From: Selaginella moellendorffii
Taxonomy: Eukaryota; Streptophyta; Lycopodiopsida; Selaginellales; Selaginellaceae
Assembly (NCBI RefSeq): GCF_000143415.4
Contig: NW_003314331.1
Coordinates: 560,164 to 624,163 of the forward strand
Length of the DNA: 64,000 nucleotides
Direction of reading: 5' to 3'
Numbering within the stretch: the stretch's first letter is position 1; every line of letters begins with the position of its first letter. Of this stretch, positions 22,139 through 32,105 are shown piece after piece. The translations under genes and the position numbers were made by a program. The notes under the pieces are model-generated. The model had not been told where the DNA came from and did not search any database. It saw nothing but the letters and a program-made list of their open reading frames with translations.

Positions 22139-23112
22139 ATGCTGGGTGTGGCGAGGGGTAAATCACGGTATCGTCTCTACAGCAGCGTTGCGGCATCCAA
22201 GCCCATTGTGGCGGCGGCTGTTCTGGAGCGCCTGCCATTGTATCCGCGCCCGCCCCATCCCACAGTCGCCTCGTTCAGGGAGCTCTCGTAAGTTCCGCTC
22301 TAGATCCAGCAAAGAATTCATTGGTTTTCACCTTGCATTGCAGCAAGAAATGGAAGCAAATCATCGGAGAGGTGGACATTCTAGAACAGACACTGGACGA
22401 TATGAAGTAAGTCCATTCAAAAGAGTCGTTTTTCTCACGATTTTGTTTTCTTTCTCTCTTCTTCGTTTTTTTCTCTAGAGGGCGTGCTGCTCCTGCTGCC
22501 TCTGATCAAGAAAAAGTAGCACCAGTCCAGTCCACCGATCGAAAGTAAATTTGCGAGTTCTTCCTCTTGCTTCCAGGGATTGAAAACTCTAATGTGGTGA
22601 TTGAAGATCTTTGCAGAGACTATTGGATCAAAGGCTGTACTTGATCGTCCGTGGAAACTCGCCGTACAAGGGCCAGAAAGAATGGCATTTCCCAGAGAAG
22701 AAGTACGTGGACGAGATGAACTTAAGAAAGGTGCTACTCTTTCTCTTTCGTGGCGAGCAACATTCGCAACGCTGCGTGTAATGTTCTAGTGCGCAGAGTC
22801 GGCTCTCGAGACGTTTCTAGGCGACCTCTCCGACGTCTACTTCGCAGGAAAAGCCCCGAGCGGACATCTCGACTGCCCCGAGTTTCAGGTGATGGACAAA
22901 CGGAGCTTTCATCACACAACTGTGAAGCAGCGATCTCTACGACTGACTTGTTGTGTGCGTAATTCCAGCGCTTCTACTACAGATCCCACTTCGTTGCGAG
23001 CAAAGAAGTGGCAGCGTCCAAGGACTACGCGTGGGTATCCAGGGATGAACTCGGCGAGTATTTCGACGAGACACAACTGGAGCTTCTCAAACGGATGCTT
23101 CCCAACTTCTAG
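22139..23112 (+). CDS. MRPL46: Mitochondrial large-subunit ribosomal protein mL46
   Basis: A mitoribosomal protein of the Nudix-like fold. Exons begin at 22139 (MLGVARGKSRYRLYSSVAAS, a basic, Ser/Arg-rich probable mitochondrial presequence) and continue at 22344, 22479, about 22619, about 22799 and 22969, with the stop at 23112. Diagnostic parts are VAAAVLERLPLYPRPPHPT, DQRLYLIVRG...EWHFPEKKY, SALETFLGDLSDVYFAGKAP and RFYYRSHFVASKEVAASKDY, then a C-terminus ending LLKRMLPNF. Two acceptors use the second AG of a CAGAG pair, judged by frame. Total length is about 240 aa, as in the family. A rearranged partial copy lies at 62735-63170. Confidence 0.88.
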
Positions 23113-23309
23113 CGGGTCGAATTTGGCGGAAAAGAGTGGCGTGAAGTTACTTCCAGTTCTTCGACTCCCTTCGATTCAAATTGTAATCAAAGACCATTTG
23201 AAGAACCCATGATATGGGAGAAATTTGCTTAGAACGTAGAGATCCTCATAAATCCTAATCTTACATATTAACACGTTATTATTAGAATGTAATAATCATT
23301 GATTATTAA

Positions 23310-23382
23310 GCCGTCTTAGCTCAGCCGGTAGAGCGCGTGGCTTTTAACCACGTGGTCGTGGGTTCGATCCCCACAGACGGCG
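23310..23382 (+). tRNA. tRNA-Lys (anticodon UUU), copy 2
   Basis: Same cloverleaf as copy 1 in the opposite orientation; the two differ only in the T-loop region (TTCGATC versus TTCAATT). The anticodon is TTT, there is no intron, and a TTTT tract follows about 5 nt after the discriminator base. Confidence 0.95.
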
Positions 23383-23417
23383 ACATTTTACATCGATTTC
23401 ATTCCAAGTATACCGCT

Positions 23418-25871
23418 TTATACATTGACGAACCATAGCTGGAAGTCGTCATACTCTTCCTTTTTCACCCTCTTAGCTCTTAAAGAGGTGCTTGACGATA
23501 AATCCTTATACGTCTTGTAGTCAGGAAAATCAGACTTGATCGCTGCCAAGAAGTCGCATAGCTCAGAGGAAAAAATCTCTTTGACCTCATCTTTCCCCAA
23601 GTAACCCACCAGCCTCCTCGTGAGCCACCTTGGAGCCTTTGGATCAGAAGCTGGATAAGCGACCACCAAAGATATGCAGCCGTGAAAACAAGCCTCTTTG
23701 AGTGCTGGAATAGCTGCCGTCGACACTTGTTTGGACGTCCGCCTGTACATCTTCGACGGGTTTGTTGTCCCCTCCGCCTGATCCCACTGCACCTGCCGTC
23801 TTAGCTTGAGCTGGAGGAATACGGGGACGAGCAAGTCGCCCAGCATGACGAAGAACATGATGTCCGGGCCAGACAATGAGGAAAACATAAAGAACATCGG
23901 ACGCTGGCCTGGAGGCAACTTCAAGTATGCAGAAAGAGGCGCAGCTGGAGTCTCCCTCCACACCTGCTTGCGAAGCCCAGCTAACTTAGGCACGCATACA
24001 CCCCAGTTCCGCAGATCTAACCCCTTAAAGCATGGCCAACTGTTGAGCGGCTTCTGGCCATCCAAGAAGCGGGGGATATGAATCACCACGAGCTTCTCCC
24101 ACAGGTTTCCACTTGCTGCAGGATCGTCGGCCAGGCTTTGCATCAGAACTTGGAGATGCCGCTCGAGATGATCATTGTCGACGCAGTAGTTTGTCATAGC
24201 CTCCAGTACCATGGGCTCGCTGATCTCGTATGAAGACCTGGTCTCCCAACTACGAACCCTCTCACACGAGCCCAGGCCACTCACGAGTAAATGGGCTTCA
24301 GCCGAGTCGAGAACAAGTCCTGCCCTGTTTGAGAAGCAGTAATGACTAACTGCTCTCATAACTAGCTCTCTCGCCGACAAGTCCCGTCCCCGGAACCTGA
24401 ATGTGCCCTTGCCTGTTTGGAAGAAACTGGCCACCATGGAATACAGGGACATAGAGAAGTCGCTTGAATCACCAGTGGTCAGGTCCGCATAAAAAGCATC
24501 GACAGTCTCCCTCTTCCAGCAGCAGCCATTGCGGAGCAACTCCTCCAAACACGTAACCAAGCACCGCTTCCGACCTTTGAACTTGCTAGAGAGAAGAGCA
24601 CAATTACGTACAGTGAGCCCCAGCACTGGCAGGTACTTGATACAGAAGTCGTATACTTCACCAGGCTTCTCCCATTTGTCAAACTTGATCACGTAGAGTG
24701 GTAACCTGGCACCCCTCATCTTTCCCACTAGCGAAAGGATATCGTTTTCCAGTTCTAAGAAGTTGATCCCAGTTCCCGATGCGAAAACCGGTGCAGCCAA
24801 CTGTACGTCCATTAGCGCCTTCATCACGGGAGAGAACCTGGCCCTCAGCTGGTGACTCTGAGGGGATTGGAAACACCGCATGCCGTTGAGCGTCTGCACC
24901 TCATCCATGACAAAGATGGGCTTGCAGGACAGCATTGAGCAAACTGCATCCCATAGACGGATCAAGTCACCCTGCTGGAACTCGTAACTGCTAACCAGCA
25001 TCATGGCGAGCCTTTCGTAAGGGTCCTCCGTCCCACAAAAATGGTTGAACTCCGTCTGGAGGATAAGCCACTGCTCTGGTGTCAAGTCTGGTTTGATGCT
25101 GAGGACTTGTTGAAGAACCAACAAACGAGCCAGTATCAACTTCTTCATCTCTATGACAGCAGCAAAATGTTTGCGGCATTCGGGATCAGAACCAGGCTCC
25201 GTGTTCCCGACTAGTGCCATATCCTGAGACCCCCCATTCCGTTTCGATGAAGCTGTCCAAAAAAAACCCCAGTTGGCTGCCAGAATCTCGAACACAGTGC
25301 GAGTTTTCCCGCATCCGCTAACCCCCATGAGCGGAATACAGCCCGACTTCTTCGACCGTAGTGTATAATCCAGCAGCTTCCACGCATCCGAATCCCTAGT
25401 CCATCTATCCTGCAACTTGTGAAACAAAATCGACGGGCGACCATCGAAGCCCACCGGAACTCCCCACTGTGGCTGCAACCCAAGGCCCCCTTGCTGCAAG
25501 AACTTCGTGATAAAATCTCCATACGCAAGCTTCCACTCGCCAAAAATCGCATCCAAGGAGCGACTGCTTGGCACCGAAGGTGGCGGAGCGATCTCAACCT
25601 TGACATAAATTACCGGCCCCTCGGGCAGCTCTCCTGCAAAGTATGCCCAGCCCTGTGTTGTGAACTTTCCGAAAGTGAATGTCCTCAAGTAGCTGCAAGT
25701 AGAAGAACCACTGGGAAACCCTGGCAGAGTCGACACAAACCCCTGCAGCGAGCCGAAGTCGTCGACATCAGGCGGAAGTACCGACATTTGCCCCCGAGTA
25801 CGAAGATCAGCTTCATCCGTGCTGAGACTTGAGCCAGCGGGCACAATCGACACGCACACGCCCCGGCTCAT
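23418..25871 (-). CDS. P-loop NTPase with probable restriction-endonuclease-like C-domain (Crinkler-like)
   Basis: An intronless 817-aa ORF starting at ATG 25871 (an upstream in-frame GTG is not used). Around residue 182 is a Walker A loop, GVSGCGKTRT, followed by FEILAANWGFFW. Around 316 is KPIFVMDEVQTL, a Walker B with Asp-Glu, so ATP hydrolysis looks possible. A long helical region follows. Near 668-690 the sequence GPDIMFFVMLGDLLVPVFLQ continues with LKLRRQ, giving Asp670-x12-Gln683-x-Lys685. This fits the D...(E/Q)xK active site of restriction-endonuclease-fold nucleases, followed by a typical strand (CISLVVAYP). The pairing of an AAA/STAND-like NTPase with a REase-fold nuclease is reported for Crinkler-RHS-type proteins, thought to derive from transposons. 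No signal peptide or N-terminal effector motif is seen. The nuclease call is inference from spacing and hydrophobic pattern; the NTPase call is firm. Confidence 0.7.
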   Translation of the reverse strand: MSRGVCVSIVPAGSSLSTDEADLRTRGQMSVLPPDVDDFGSLQGFVSTLPGFPSGSSTCSYLRTFTFGKFTTQGWAYFAGELPEGPVIYVKVEIAPPPSVPSSRSLDAIFGEWKLAYGDFITKFLQQGGLGLQPQWGVPVGFDGRPSILFHKLQDRWTRDSDAWKLLDYTLRSKKSGCIPLMGVSGCGKTRTVFEILAANWGFFWTASSKRNGGSQDMALVGNTEPGSDPECRKHFAAVIEMKKLILARLLVLQQVLSIKPDLTPEQWLILQTEFNHFCGTEDPYERLAMMLVSSYEFQQGDLIRLWDAVCSMLSCKPIFVMDEVQTLNGMRCFQSPQSHQLRARFSPVMKALMDVQLAAPVFASGTGINFLELENDILSLVGKMRGARLPLYVIKFDKWEKPGEVYDFCIKYLPVLGLTVRNCALLSSKFKGRKRCLVTCLEELLRNGCCWKRETVDAFYADLTTGDSSDFSMSLYSMVASFFQTGKGTFRFRGRDLSARELVMRAVSHYCFSNRAGLVLDSAEAHLLVSGLGSCERVRSWETRSSYEISEPMVLEAMTNYCVDNDHLERHLQVLMQSLADDPAASGNLWEKLVVIHIPRFLDGQKPLNSWPCFKGLDLRNWGVCVPKLAGLRKQVWRETPAAPLSAYLKLPPGQRPMFFMFSSLSGPDIMFFVMLGDLLVPVFLQLKLRRQVQWDQAEGTTNPSKMYRRTSKQVSTAAIPALKEACFHGCISLVVAYPASDPKAPRWLTRRLVGYLGKDEVKEIFSSELCDFLAAIKSDFPDYKTYKDLSSSTSLRAKRVKKEEYDDFQLWFVNV

Positions 25872-25877
25872 ACGCAC

Positions 25878-25894
25878 AAACCCTAACCCTAAAA
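25878..25894 (+). promoter_or_regulatory. Double telo-box in divergent promoter
   Basis: AAACCCTAACCCTAAAA lies in the 102-bp gap between the NTPase start (minus) and the small gene start at 25974 (plus). It contains two overlapping telo-box cores and may serve both genes. Confidence 0.5.
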
Positions 25895-25973
25895 GAGCCG
25901 ATTTGCCCTAGTTTTTCGTTTTGCCTTTTTTGCTATTATATCTGCTTGGAGGATTGTGCCCTATTCCTTTGCG

Positions 25974-26680
25974 ATGGAACGCCAAGAAGTAAGTCTTTTG
26001 ACTCACTACATGGAAATACTAACTTGGGCTTCCAGGTGATAGATGCGCTGAGGAGAACCCGTGATGACTTTGACCTAGATGATGGTGTAGAGGATGTTCT
26101 TGATGTTCATCCATGTCAGGTGCGTATTATTTAGGATTCAAATTCCCTTATTCTTGTATCTGACTAAAAAGTGCAGATGAGTGGAGTATTGGGTCGCTAT
26201 GTCTACCCCATTACATACAAAAGGCAAGAATATATTTTTTTTTTGTTTTTTTCTTTATGTAACAGTTTCAATGTAGTGTTTGTCCGAGATATTTGGATGG
26301 CTACTTGGTAAAGTTGGAGCGCTCTGAGTATGTCCCTCCCACTGAAAAGGGTTTATTTATGGTCAGGCATATATGGGAAGGGCAGGAACAAGTAATCCAG
26401 GTTGTAATTTTTAAAATTTTTTTTTAGTTGTTATGTGATTGATTTCGTTTGTGGGTTACAGAAGTATGTGGTCCGGAGCGCAGATGAAATTGTAGAGAGG
26501 AGGACAATATTCACCAATCTAGAGCCGGAGGTATTGTCCATGATCAATTGGGAGAAGTTTGAAAATGCCATCAAGAGTTCCAAGATCTCAGACAAGGAAA
26601 AAGCTATCAAAGAGAAACAGGTCTTACAGCTTTTAGAACAGAGACCGGAAGCGTTTGATGAAATTGTTGAGTTTGATTAA
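25974..26680 (+). CDS. Small multi-exon protein of unknown function
   Basis: Likely exons are 25974-25988 (MERQE), 26036-26119 (VIDALRRTRDDFDLDDGVED, ending VLDVHPCQ), about 26177 onward (MSGVLGRYVYPITYK), 26265-26400 (FQCSVCPRYLDGYLVKLERS, then YVPPTEKGLFMVRHIWEGQE) and 26462-26680 (KYVVRSADEIVERRTIF, ending FDEIVEFD). The joint between the third and fourth exons is not resolved; a GC donor at AAAAG-GCAAG is possible. A CxxC pair (CSVC) is present. There is no membrane segment and I do not recognise the family. A decayed paralogue of the last exon lies at 59350-59500, so the gene belongs to a small local family. It may be intact or slightly damaged at the unresolved joint. Confidence 0.5.
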
Positions 26681-27597
26681 ATTGCTTGTACTGGCACATA
26701 GCATTGATTTTAAATGTAGAGTTAATTTTTTAAAATGTTCTTTGAGAGAGGCCAAAATTGCTTGTGGGAGCATTGGTTTTACTGCAGAAACAATTCTTTT
26801 CTCAAGAGGTACTTTTAGTGGAATCAAGCAAAGATGACCTTCCTAGTGTTCTTGAAGATGTTTTCAACAAGTCCTGTATATAGAAAATAAGAGCTTTAAC
26901 GCGTTTGGAAACCAAAACACCGAAGTTCCTTCCTGAAGGAAAGGTGATCATTGCAAAGATTTTCGTGGCTGAAGCGGATATCATCAGCGGGCTGGCTCTG
27001 GGAGAGAGTGGCTAGTATTTGGATGACTATTTGCTCGTCAAGGCGGCGTTGCAGTCGCGTATCGCCTGGCTTGGTTTTGAAATCCTTCGATTAAGTATGA
27101 GGACTCTGATATAGCTACTTGTTTCCTTTTCGAGGATGAAGGCTTACAGCAGCAGCAGCAATGGGCACCACAAGAAGGCTTATGGTGGCAGCAGCAACGG
27201 GCAGCACAATGCATTCACAAAGGAAAAGCCGAAGGAGGTAGACATTTATGCAATCGAGAGCTCTGGCGAACGCATACGAGCAAGGTAACCGAGATTTTGC
27301 TTTTGTTTGTAGCAGGTACGAGATCATAGGAACTCATCGTCCCGGTGAGAAGGAGGGATTACTCGTCGACCAATGCAGAAAATGTAAGCAGAGAGGCCAT
27401 TGGGAAAGAAACTGCAAGGGGGTAAGAAAGCTCACTTATTCTGAATTTTCCAGATTTGACTTCGTGTTTTTTGTTTTAGCCTGAAGTGGATCCTTTTGCT
27501 TGTGAACAAAAGAAATGCTACCTCTGCCTAGCGAAGGGACACGATACTTATCACTGTTCAAGAGATCCCCTGCGAAATGAGGACTGGGCAGAGAGGA

Positions 27598-27749
27598 AGA
27601 AAGAAAAGCGGAGCAAGAACAACGGATTTCACTTTAACACACGTTGATTCATATATGGCTGTATATATATACAACTTCAATCAAATCGGAAATCACCAGA
27701 GATCTGATCACGATTCGGACTGCTTGTCGTGTTCATCATTATTCCTACA
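27598..27749 (-). repeat. Copia 3' LTR
   Basis: A 152-bp terminal repeat, starting TGTAGGAATA on the minus strand. It differs from the partner LTR only by one C/T change and one 2-bp TA-repeat length change. Confidence 0.9.
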
Positions 27750-27757
27750 CTCCCCCT

Positions 27758-28825
27758 TCAAGCTGAGGGTGTGCTTGACACTCCAAGTTGATTCCTCAGC
27801 TTGATGAATGTGAGCTCCGAAAGTGGCTTGGTTAGAAGGTCCGCCAACTGATACTGTGAAGGAACGTATTCCAGGTGAAGATCTTCGGCTGCTACATGTT
27901 CGCGAATGAAGTGATGCTGCACGTCTATATGTTTCGTACGAGCATGAAACACAGGATTCTTTGACATGGCGATTGCACTTTTGCTGTCGCAATGCAGAAT
28001 GGTCGCATCTGATTGCTGTTGATTGAGTTCTCCAAGTAATCGACGAAGCCAGATGATCTCCCTTGCTGCTGTACTGGCAGCTACATATTCTGCTTCTGCA
28101 CTGGAAAGAGCAACTGTCGTTTGCTTCTTGCTTCCCCATGAAACCGGAGCACCGGCAATTATGTAGCAAATTCCAGAGGTTGAATGTCGTGTATCCAAGT
28201 TGCCAGCCCAATCTGCATCGCAGTATGCTTGAAGAACAAGTTTGGATTGATCTGAGCATTTGTAAACCAATCCATGAGCAGCCGTTCCTTTCAAATACCT
28301 CAAAACTCTCTTCGCCATCTGCCAATGATAACAACTCGGAGACTGCATGCATCGGCTGAGGAGACCAACGGCAAAGGAGATGTCGGGGCGAGTCATGTTG
28401 GCGAGGTAGAGTAGTCCTCCAACAAGCGATCGGTAGACCGAGGGCTGATCAAATAAATCATCCATCTTGCTTGTGAACTTGATGCCAGTGACGACTGGTG
28501 TAGCCACAGATTTGCAACTTGTCATGTTGAACTGGTTGAGAAGCTTCTTCACATATTGGCACTATGTGAGGGTGATTGTCCTGTCTGCTTCATCCTTGTC
28601 AACTTCCATCCCTAACAACTGCCGCACAGCTCCTAAGTCCTTCATCACAAACCTGTTCATAAGCTTGATCTTCACATCCTTCAAAACAGTGTGATTGTTG
28701 CTGACAATCAAACAGTCATCCACATAAACTGCTATCACAACAAAGTGATCACCTTGCTGAAGAAGATATAAATTTCCATCACTGTTCAACCTCTGCATAC
28801 CGAGATCCATAAGAAAAGAATCCAA
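27758..28825 (-). pseudogene. Copia RT C-terminus and RNase H
   Basis: The frame reads VVIAVYVDDCLIVSNNHTVL (the catalytic YVDD of reverse transcriptase), KDLGAVRQLLGMEV, then a TAG stop at 28562-28564, followed by CQYVKKLLNQFNM, VYRSLVGGLLYLANMTRPDI, the RNase H motifs YCDADWAG and SSAEAEYVA, and LADLLTKPLSE near the end. The stop sits at the conserved Gln of the Copia LTQ/LSQ motif. The block is otherwise well preserved. Its N-terminal half is missing here because it sits in the inverted segment next door. Confidence 0.88.
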
Positions 28826-30607
28826 ACATCAATGTCAAGTTCTTGCAAATGGCCGTCCATTACTGCATTTTCCCAGATGTGGTAACCTGTTTGAGAAGGA
28901 GATAGCTTCTGGAGAAAAATCGAATGCTCCTGAGATATGCATGACTGCAGATAGTTCTCTCTGGCATTCTCGACTTGCACATGCCAATCCCCCTCTCATC
29001 AGGCGTATGCAGAAGCAGGAGCTTGTGGATGGCTTCAACGACCACATTCTTCAAAGTTCAGCAAAATGTCACACTTGCATTCTTGGCAAGCAAACCCGTC
29101 GTACTTTCAAACCTGCTGTGACCAGAAGCACTCGTCCCTTGCAGCTCATTCACTCAGATGTTTGTGGACCCATGCGACTGTTTGCTCAGAATGGCACGAA
29201 GTATTTTGTGACATTTACAGATGATTTCTCCAGGCACACGGACGTCTTCTTTCTTCGTCACAAAGATGAAGTCTTTAGCAAATTCAAGCAATTCGTAGTA
29301 GAAGCCGAAGTGAAAACTGGTCAGAGGGTTGGTTGTTTACGTACTGATTCAGGAGGGGAATACGTCAACAAGTCCTTTCAGCAGTTCTGTGCTGAACGAG
29401 GAATTCTTCATTAGCGCTCTTGCTCTCATACCCCTCAACAGAATGGAGTCTCTGAGCGCAAGAATAGGACAATCATGAACACAGTTCGGTGCTTCCTTCA
29501 AGAATCAGGACTACCAAAATTCCTCTGGGCTGAAGCAGTTGGATCAGCTGTGCATGTTCAAAACCTTCTCCCTCATTCTCGCAATCCCAACAAGATCCCA
29601 GAAGAGCTTTGGACTGGTCAAAGACAATCGGTGGTGCATCTCAGGCGTTTTGGTTGTTTAAGCTTTGCAAAAAGGGTGGATGAGCATCTTGGCAAGTTGG
29701 AGAGCAGAAGCAAGCTGGCCTTTCTTGTTGGATACGATTCCAATTCAAAAGGATATCGCCTGTACCAACCTGGTAATCATCAAATTTTTGTAAGCATTGA
29801 TGTTCATTTTGATGAAGGAACACTCTACAAAGATCATGTTCAAGAAGAAGGAAGCTCAGATCAGAACATGAATTGGACTCCAGAAGAATGGAGTTGGGAT
29901 GGTGTTGAAGACGGTGATGAAGATGACGATGATCTAACAATCATCTATCCCTCATCTCCTTTAGCAGATGATCATCCAACACCAGTCTCTGGATCTTTTC
30001 TTCCTGAAGAACAGGGCGATGCTACTCATCGTGCACGAACTGGAGAAGTCAACAGGCTCACACGTGATCTACCATTCAATGTGGAGAACTATGGGTGGAC
30101 ATCATCTGGACGATCAAGCAGAGCACCTCATCCCAAGCAATGGTCTTTTGCAGCAACAGAAATAGCTTCTGAACCAGTCAACTTTGAGTAGGCAATTCAA
30201 GCTCCTGATGTAGATAAGTGGATTTCAGCAATGCAAGATGAGTTGAATTCTCTTGATGAGAACTAGACTTATGACTTGGTGGAAGCTCCTAAAGGACGTG
30301 AAGTTGTTGGATCACGCTGGGTGTTCAAGCTTCACAGAAATCCTGATGGATCGGTACAGCGTTACAAAGCAAGACTTGTTGCTCAAGGATATTCACAAGT
30401 TCCTGGAGTGGATTTTGATAAGACGTTCTCACCAATTGTGAAGCAGACAAGTATTAGAATGCTTCTGGCTTTTACAGCGGAGTTTGGTTTGTGCGCACAT
30501 CACATGGACATAAAAATAGCCTTCTTTAATGGGAACTTGAAGGAGGAGATATTTATGCGGCAACCCCCAGGCTTTGAGCTTTTTGGATCACGGTGCTCTG
30601 AACTCAC
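28826..30607 (+). pseudogene. Inverted Copia core: integrase and RT N-terminus
   Basis: This block reads forward, opposite to the rest of the element. In order: a GAG-pre-integrase zinc region (SSLWHSRLAHANPPLIRRMQ, KCHTCILGKQ), the integrase core (LIHSDVCGPM, TFTDDFSRHTDVFF, RTDSGGEYVN, TPQQNGVSERKN), the integrase C-terminal region (RRFGCLSFA, LVGYDSNSKGYRLY), then RT (YDLVEAPKGREVVGSRWVFK, RYKARLVAQGYSQVPGVDF, and MRQPPGFE). In-frame TAG stops lie at 29412-29414, 30189-30191 and 30264-30266. The right end joins gag/protease sequence in the opposite strand at about 30607; the left end joins RT at about 28826. Confidence 0.88.
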
Positions 30608-31894
30608 TATCTTTGGAACATACCATGCATTCTTCAAGAGCAGAGACTTTCTTCCTAGTGGAATTCGCACATCCCCAGTTGCGTGAACAGGTAAAATGCT
30701 TCCATCTCCCACACGAATGCACTTCCGCAACTGCACAAAGTTCGACCCGCTTTGCATCAGGTGTCTCTCTGAACCTGAATCGATGGTCAGTTTTTCAGAA
30801 ACGTTTGGAACTGCTACCTCAGATGATGCCGCAAGTTCCTGTGTTTCCCCTTCCTGAGCATTTGCTGCAAGCCCTATGTTCATGCGCTGCAGCCAAGCTG
30901 CAACTGGGCAATCCTTGGAGTAGTGCCCTGGCATCCCACAGGTCCAGCATTCCTGTTTGTTCTTGCCCACAAAACAATCCCGAACTGCTGTTTCTTTACC
31001 AGAATTCCCTGAATTCTGCTGCTGCTGCGGATTTCCCCTAAACCCGCGACCTCTACCTCGTCCTCCTCTTCCGCGGCCTCCTCTGCCTCGATGATTTCCA
31101 GCCCACAGAGCTGAATCAGTCCCTGACTGATTGCTTGATGCAGAAGCATTTGATGTAGACTGTGAGATCAAAACATGGGAAGGCCTCTGATCAAAGTCCA
31201 CAATCAAACCTCTCGCAGCCAGCTCCGAGTGTAAGGTTTGCTCAGCTTGTTCAAAGTTGAGCGACATCATGCAAACGGTAGGGACGAAAGAACTAAAAGA
31301 AGAATCTTGCATGGCCTCGCAAAGTGCCAGAACTTTCTTGCTTTCGTTGAACGCTGCTGGACTGCCTTCAAGCTCCATCCACAGATCTTGCATCTTGGCG
31401 AGGAACTCTTCAAAGTTCTCGCCTGGATGAAAACGGGTCTCACGAATGCAAGTCTCGACCATGCTAATCTTGGAGAGGGAAAGAACAGCATACTTGTTGT
31501 GGAGATGAGCCCAGATCTCACAAGCACACTTATGACGCAAACACATCATAAGGGCATCTGCAAGCTTAGAAAGAATCAATCCTTTTGCTCGAGATTCCTT
31601 CTTCTCCAGCGCAGCTTGTTCCCCTGGATCAAGCTGTTGTCGAGCTGCTGCAACAGAGGCACGAATTGCCTCTTCATCCACGACTTCTCCTTCCACTGAA
31701 GTTGAAGCTCCCAACGCAGCAGGGGCTCGCCGCGTACGAGCATCTGCAGCGATTGTTGGTGGTGAAACGATTTCCCAGAGTTCTTCCATCTGCAACACGC
31801 GCATCATTTTCTCGGACCAAGTGTTGAACCCTCTCCTCCCATCAAAGGCAGTGACTCCCTGAAGCAAGATCAATCCAACTTTGCTGCAGCTCAT
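30608..31894 (-). pseudogene. Copia gag and start of protease
   Basis: ATG 31894 opens the frame (MSCSKVGLILLQGV). Copia gag features follow (FDGRRGFNTWSEKMMRVLQM, EIWAHLHNKYAVLSLSK, FEEFLAKMQDLWMEL), then a Gly/Arg-rich RNA-binding stretch (RGRGGRGRGGRGRGRG), the zinc knuckle CWTCGMPGHYSKDC, and the protease active site LTIDSGSERHL. The frame ends at NAWYVPKI, where the inverted segment begins. No stop interrupts the frame up to that point. Confidence 0.88.
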
Positions 31895-31951
31895 GATGTG
31901 AGGCACAAAGAAAGGAGAAGAAAGAGTTCAGAAACCAGCGCTCTGATACCA

Positions 31952-32105
31952 AGAAAGAAAAGCGGAGCAAGAACAACGGATTTCACTTCAACACACGTTG
32001 ATTCATATATGGCTGTATATATATATACAACTTCAATCAAATCGGAAATCACCAGAGATCTGATCACGATTCGGACTGCTTGTCGTGTTCATCATTATTC
32101 CTACA
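31952..32105 (-). repeat. Copia 5' LTR
   Basis: The 154-bp partner of the left LTR. On the minus strand it starts TGTAGGAATAAT and ends CTTTTCTTTCT immediately before the primer binding site. Its 3' end is not the usual CA. Confidence 0.9.

Larger units (their letters stand above)
21970..23382. repeat. Inverted tRNA-Lys duplication bracketing mL46
   Basis: The two tRNA-Lys genes (21970-22042 minus; 23310-23382 plus) form inverted arms. Homology extends beyond the tRNAs into their 5' flanks: 22043-22100 resembles the reverse complement of 23258-23309, sharing the identical core TCTAATAATAACGT. The 3' flanks are unrelated. The arms enclose the mL46 gene. Confidence 0.75.
27598..32105 (-). mobile_element. 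Young Ty1/Copia LTR retrotransposon with inverted core
   Basis: The 4508-bp element lies inside zinc-knuckle copy A, flanked by a perfect 5-bp target duplication, GAGGA (27593-27597 and 32106-32110). LTRs are 152 and 154 bp. Read on the minus strand, the 5' LTR ends at 31952 and is followed directly by TGGTATCAGAGC (31940-31951), a primer site for initiator-Met tRNA. The 3' LTR is preceded by the polypurine tract GAAGGGGGAG (27750-27759). Gag and the start of protease (right) and RT C-terminus/RNase H (left) read on the minus strand, but integrase and the RT N-terminus between them read on the plus strand. The element is therefore defective and cannot make one polyprotein. Confidence 0.93.

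Noticed and set aside
28063-28359. Plus-strand frames inside the RNase H part of the Copia element
   Set aside because: They are shadows of the minus-strand RT/RNase H coding sequence.
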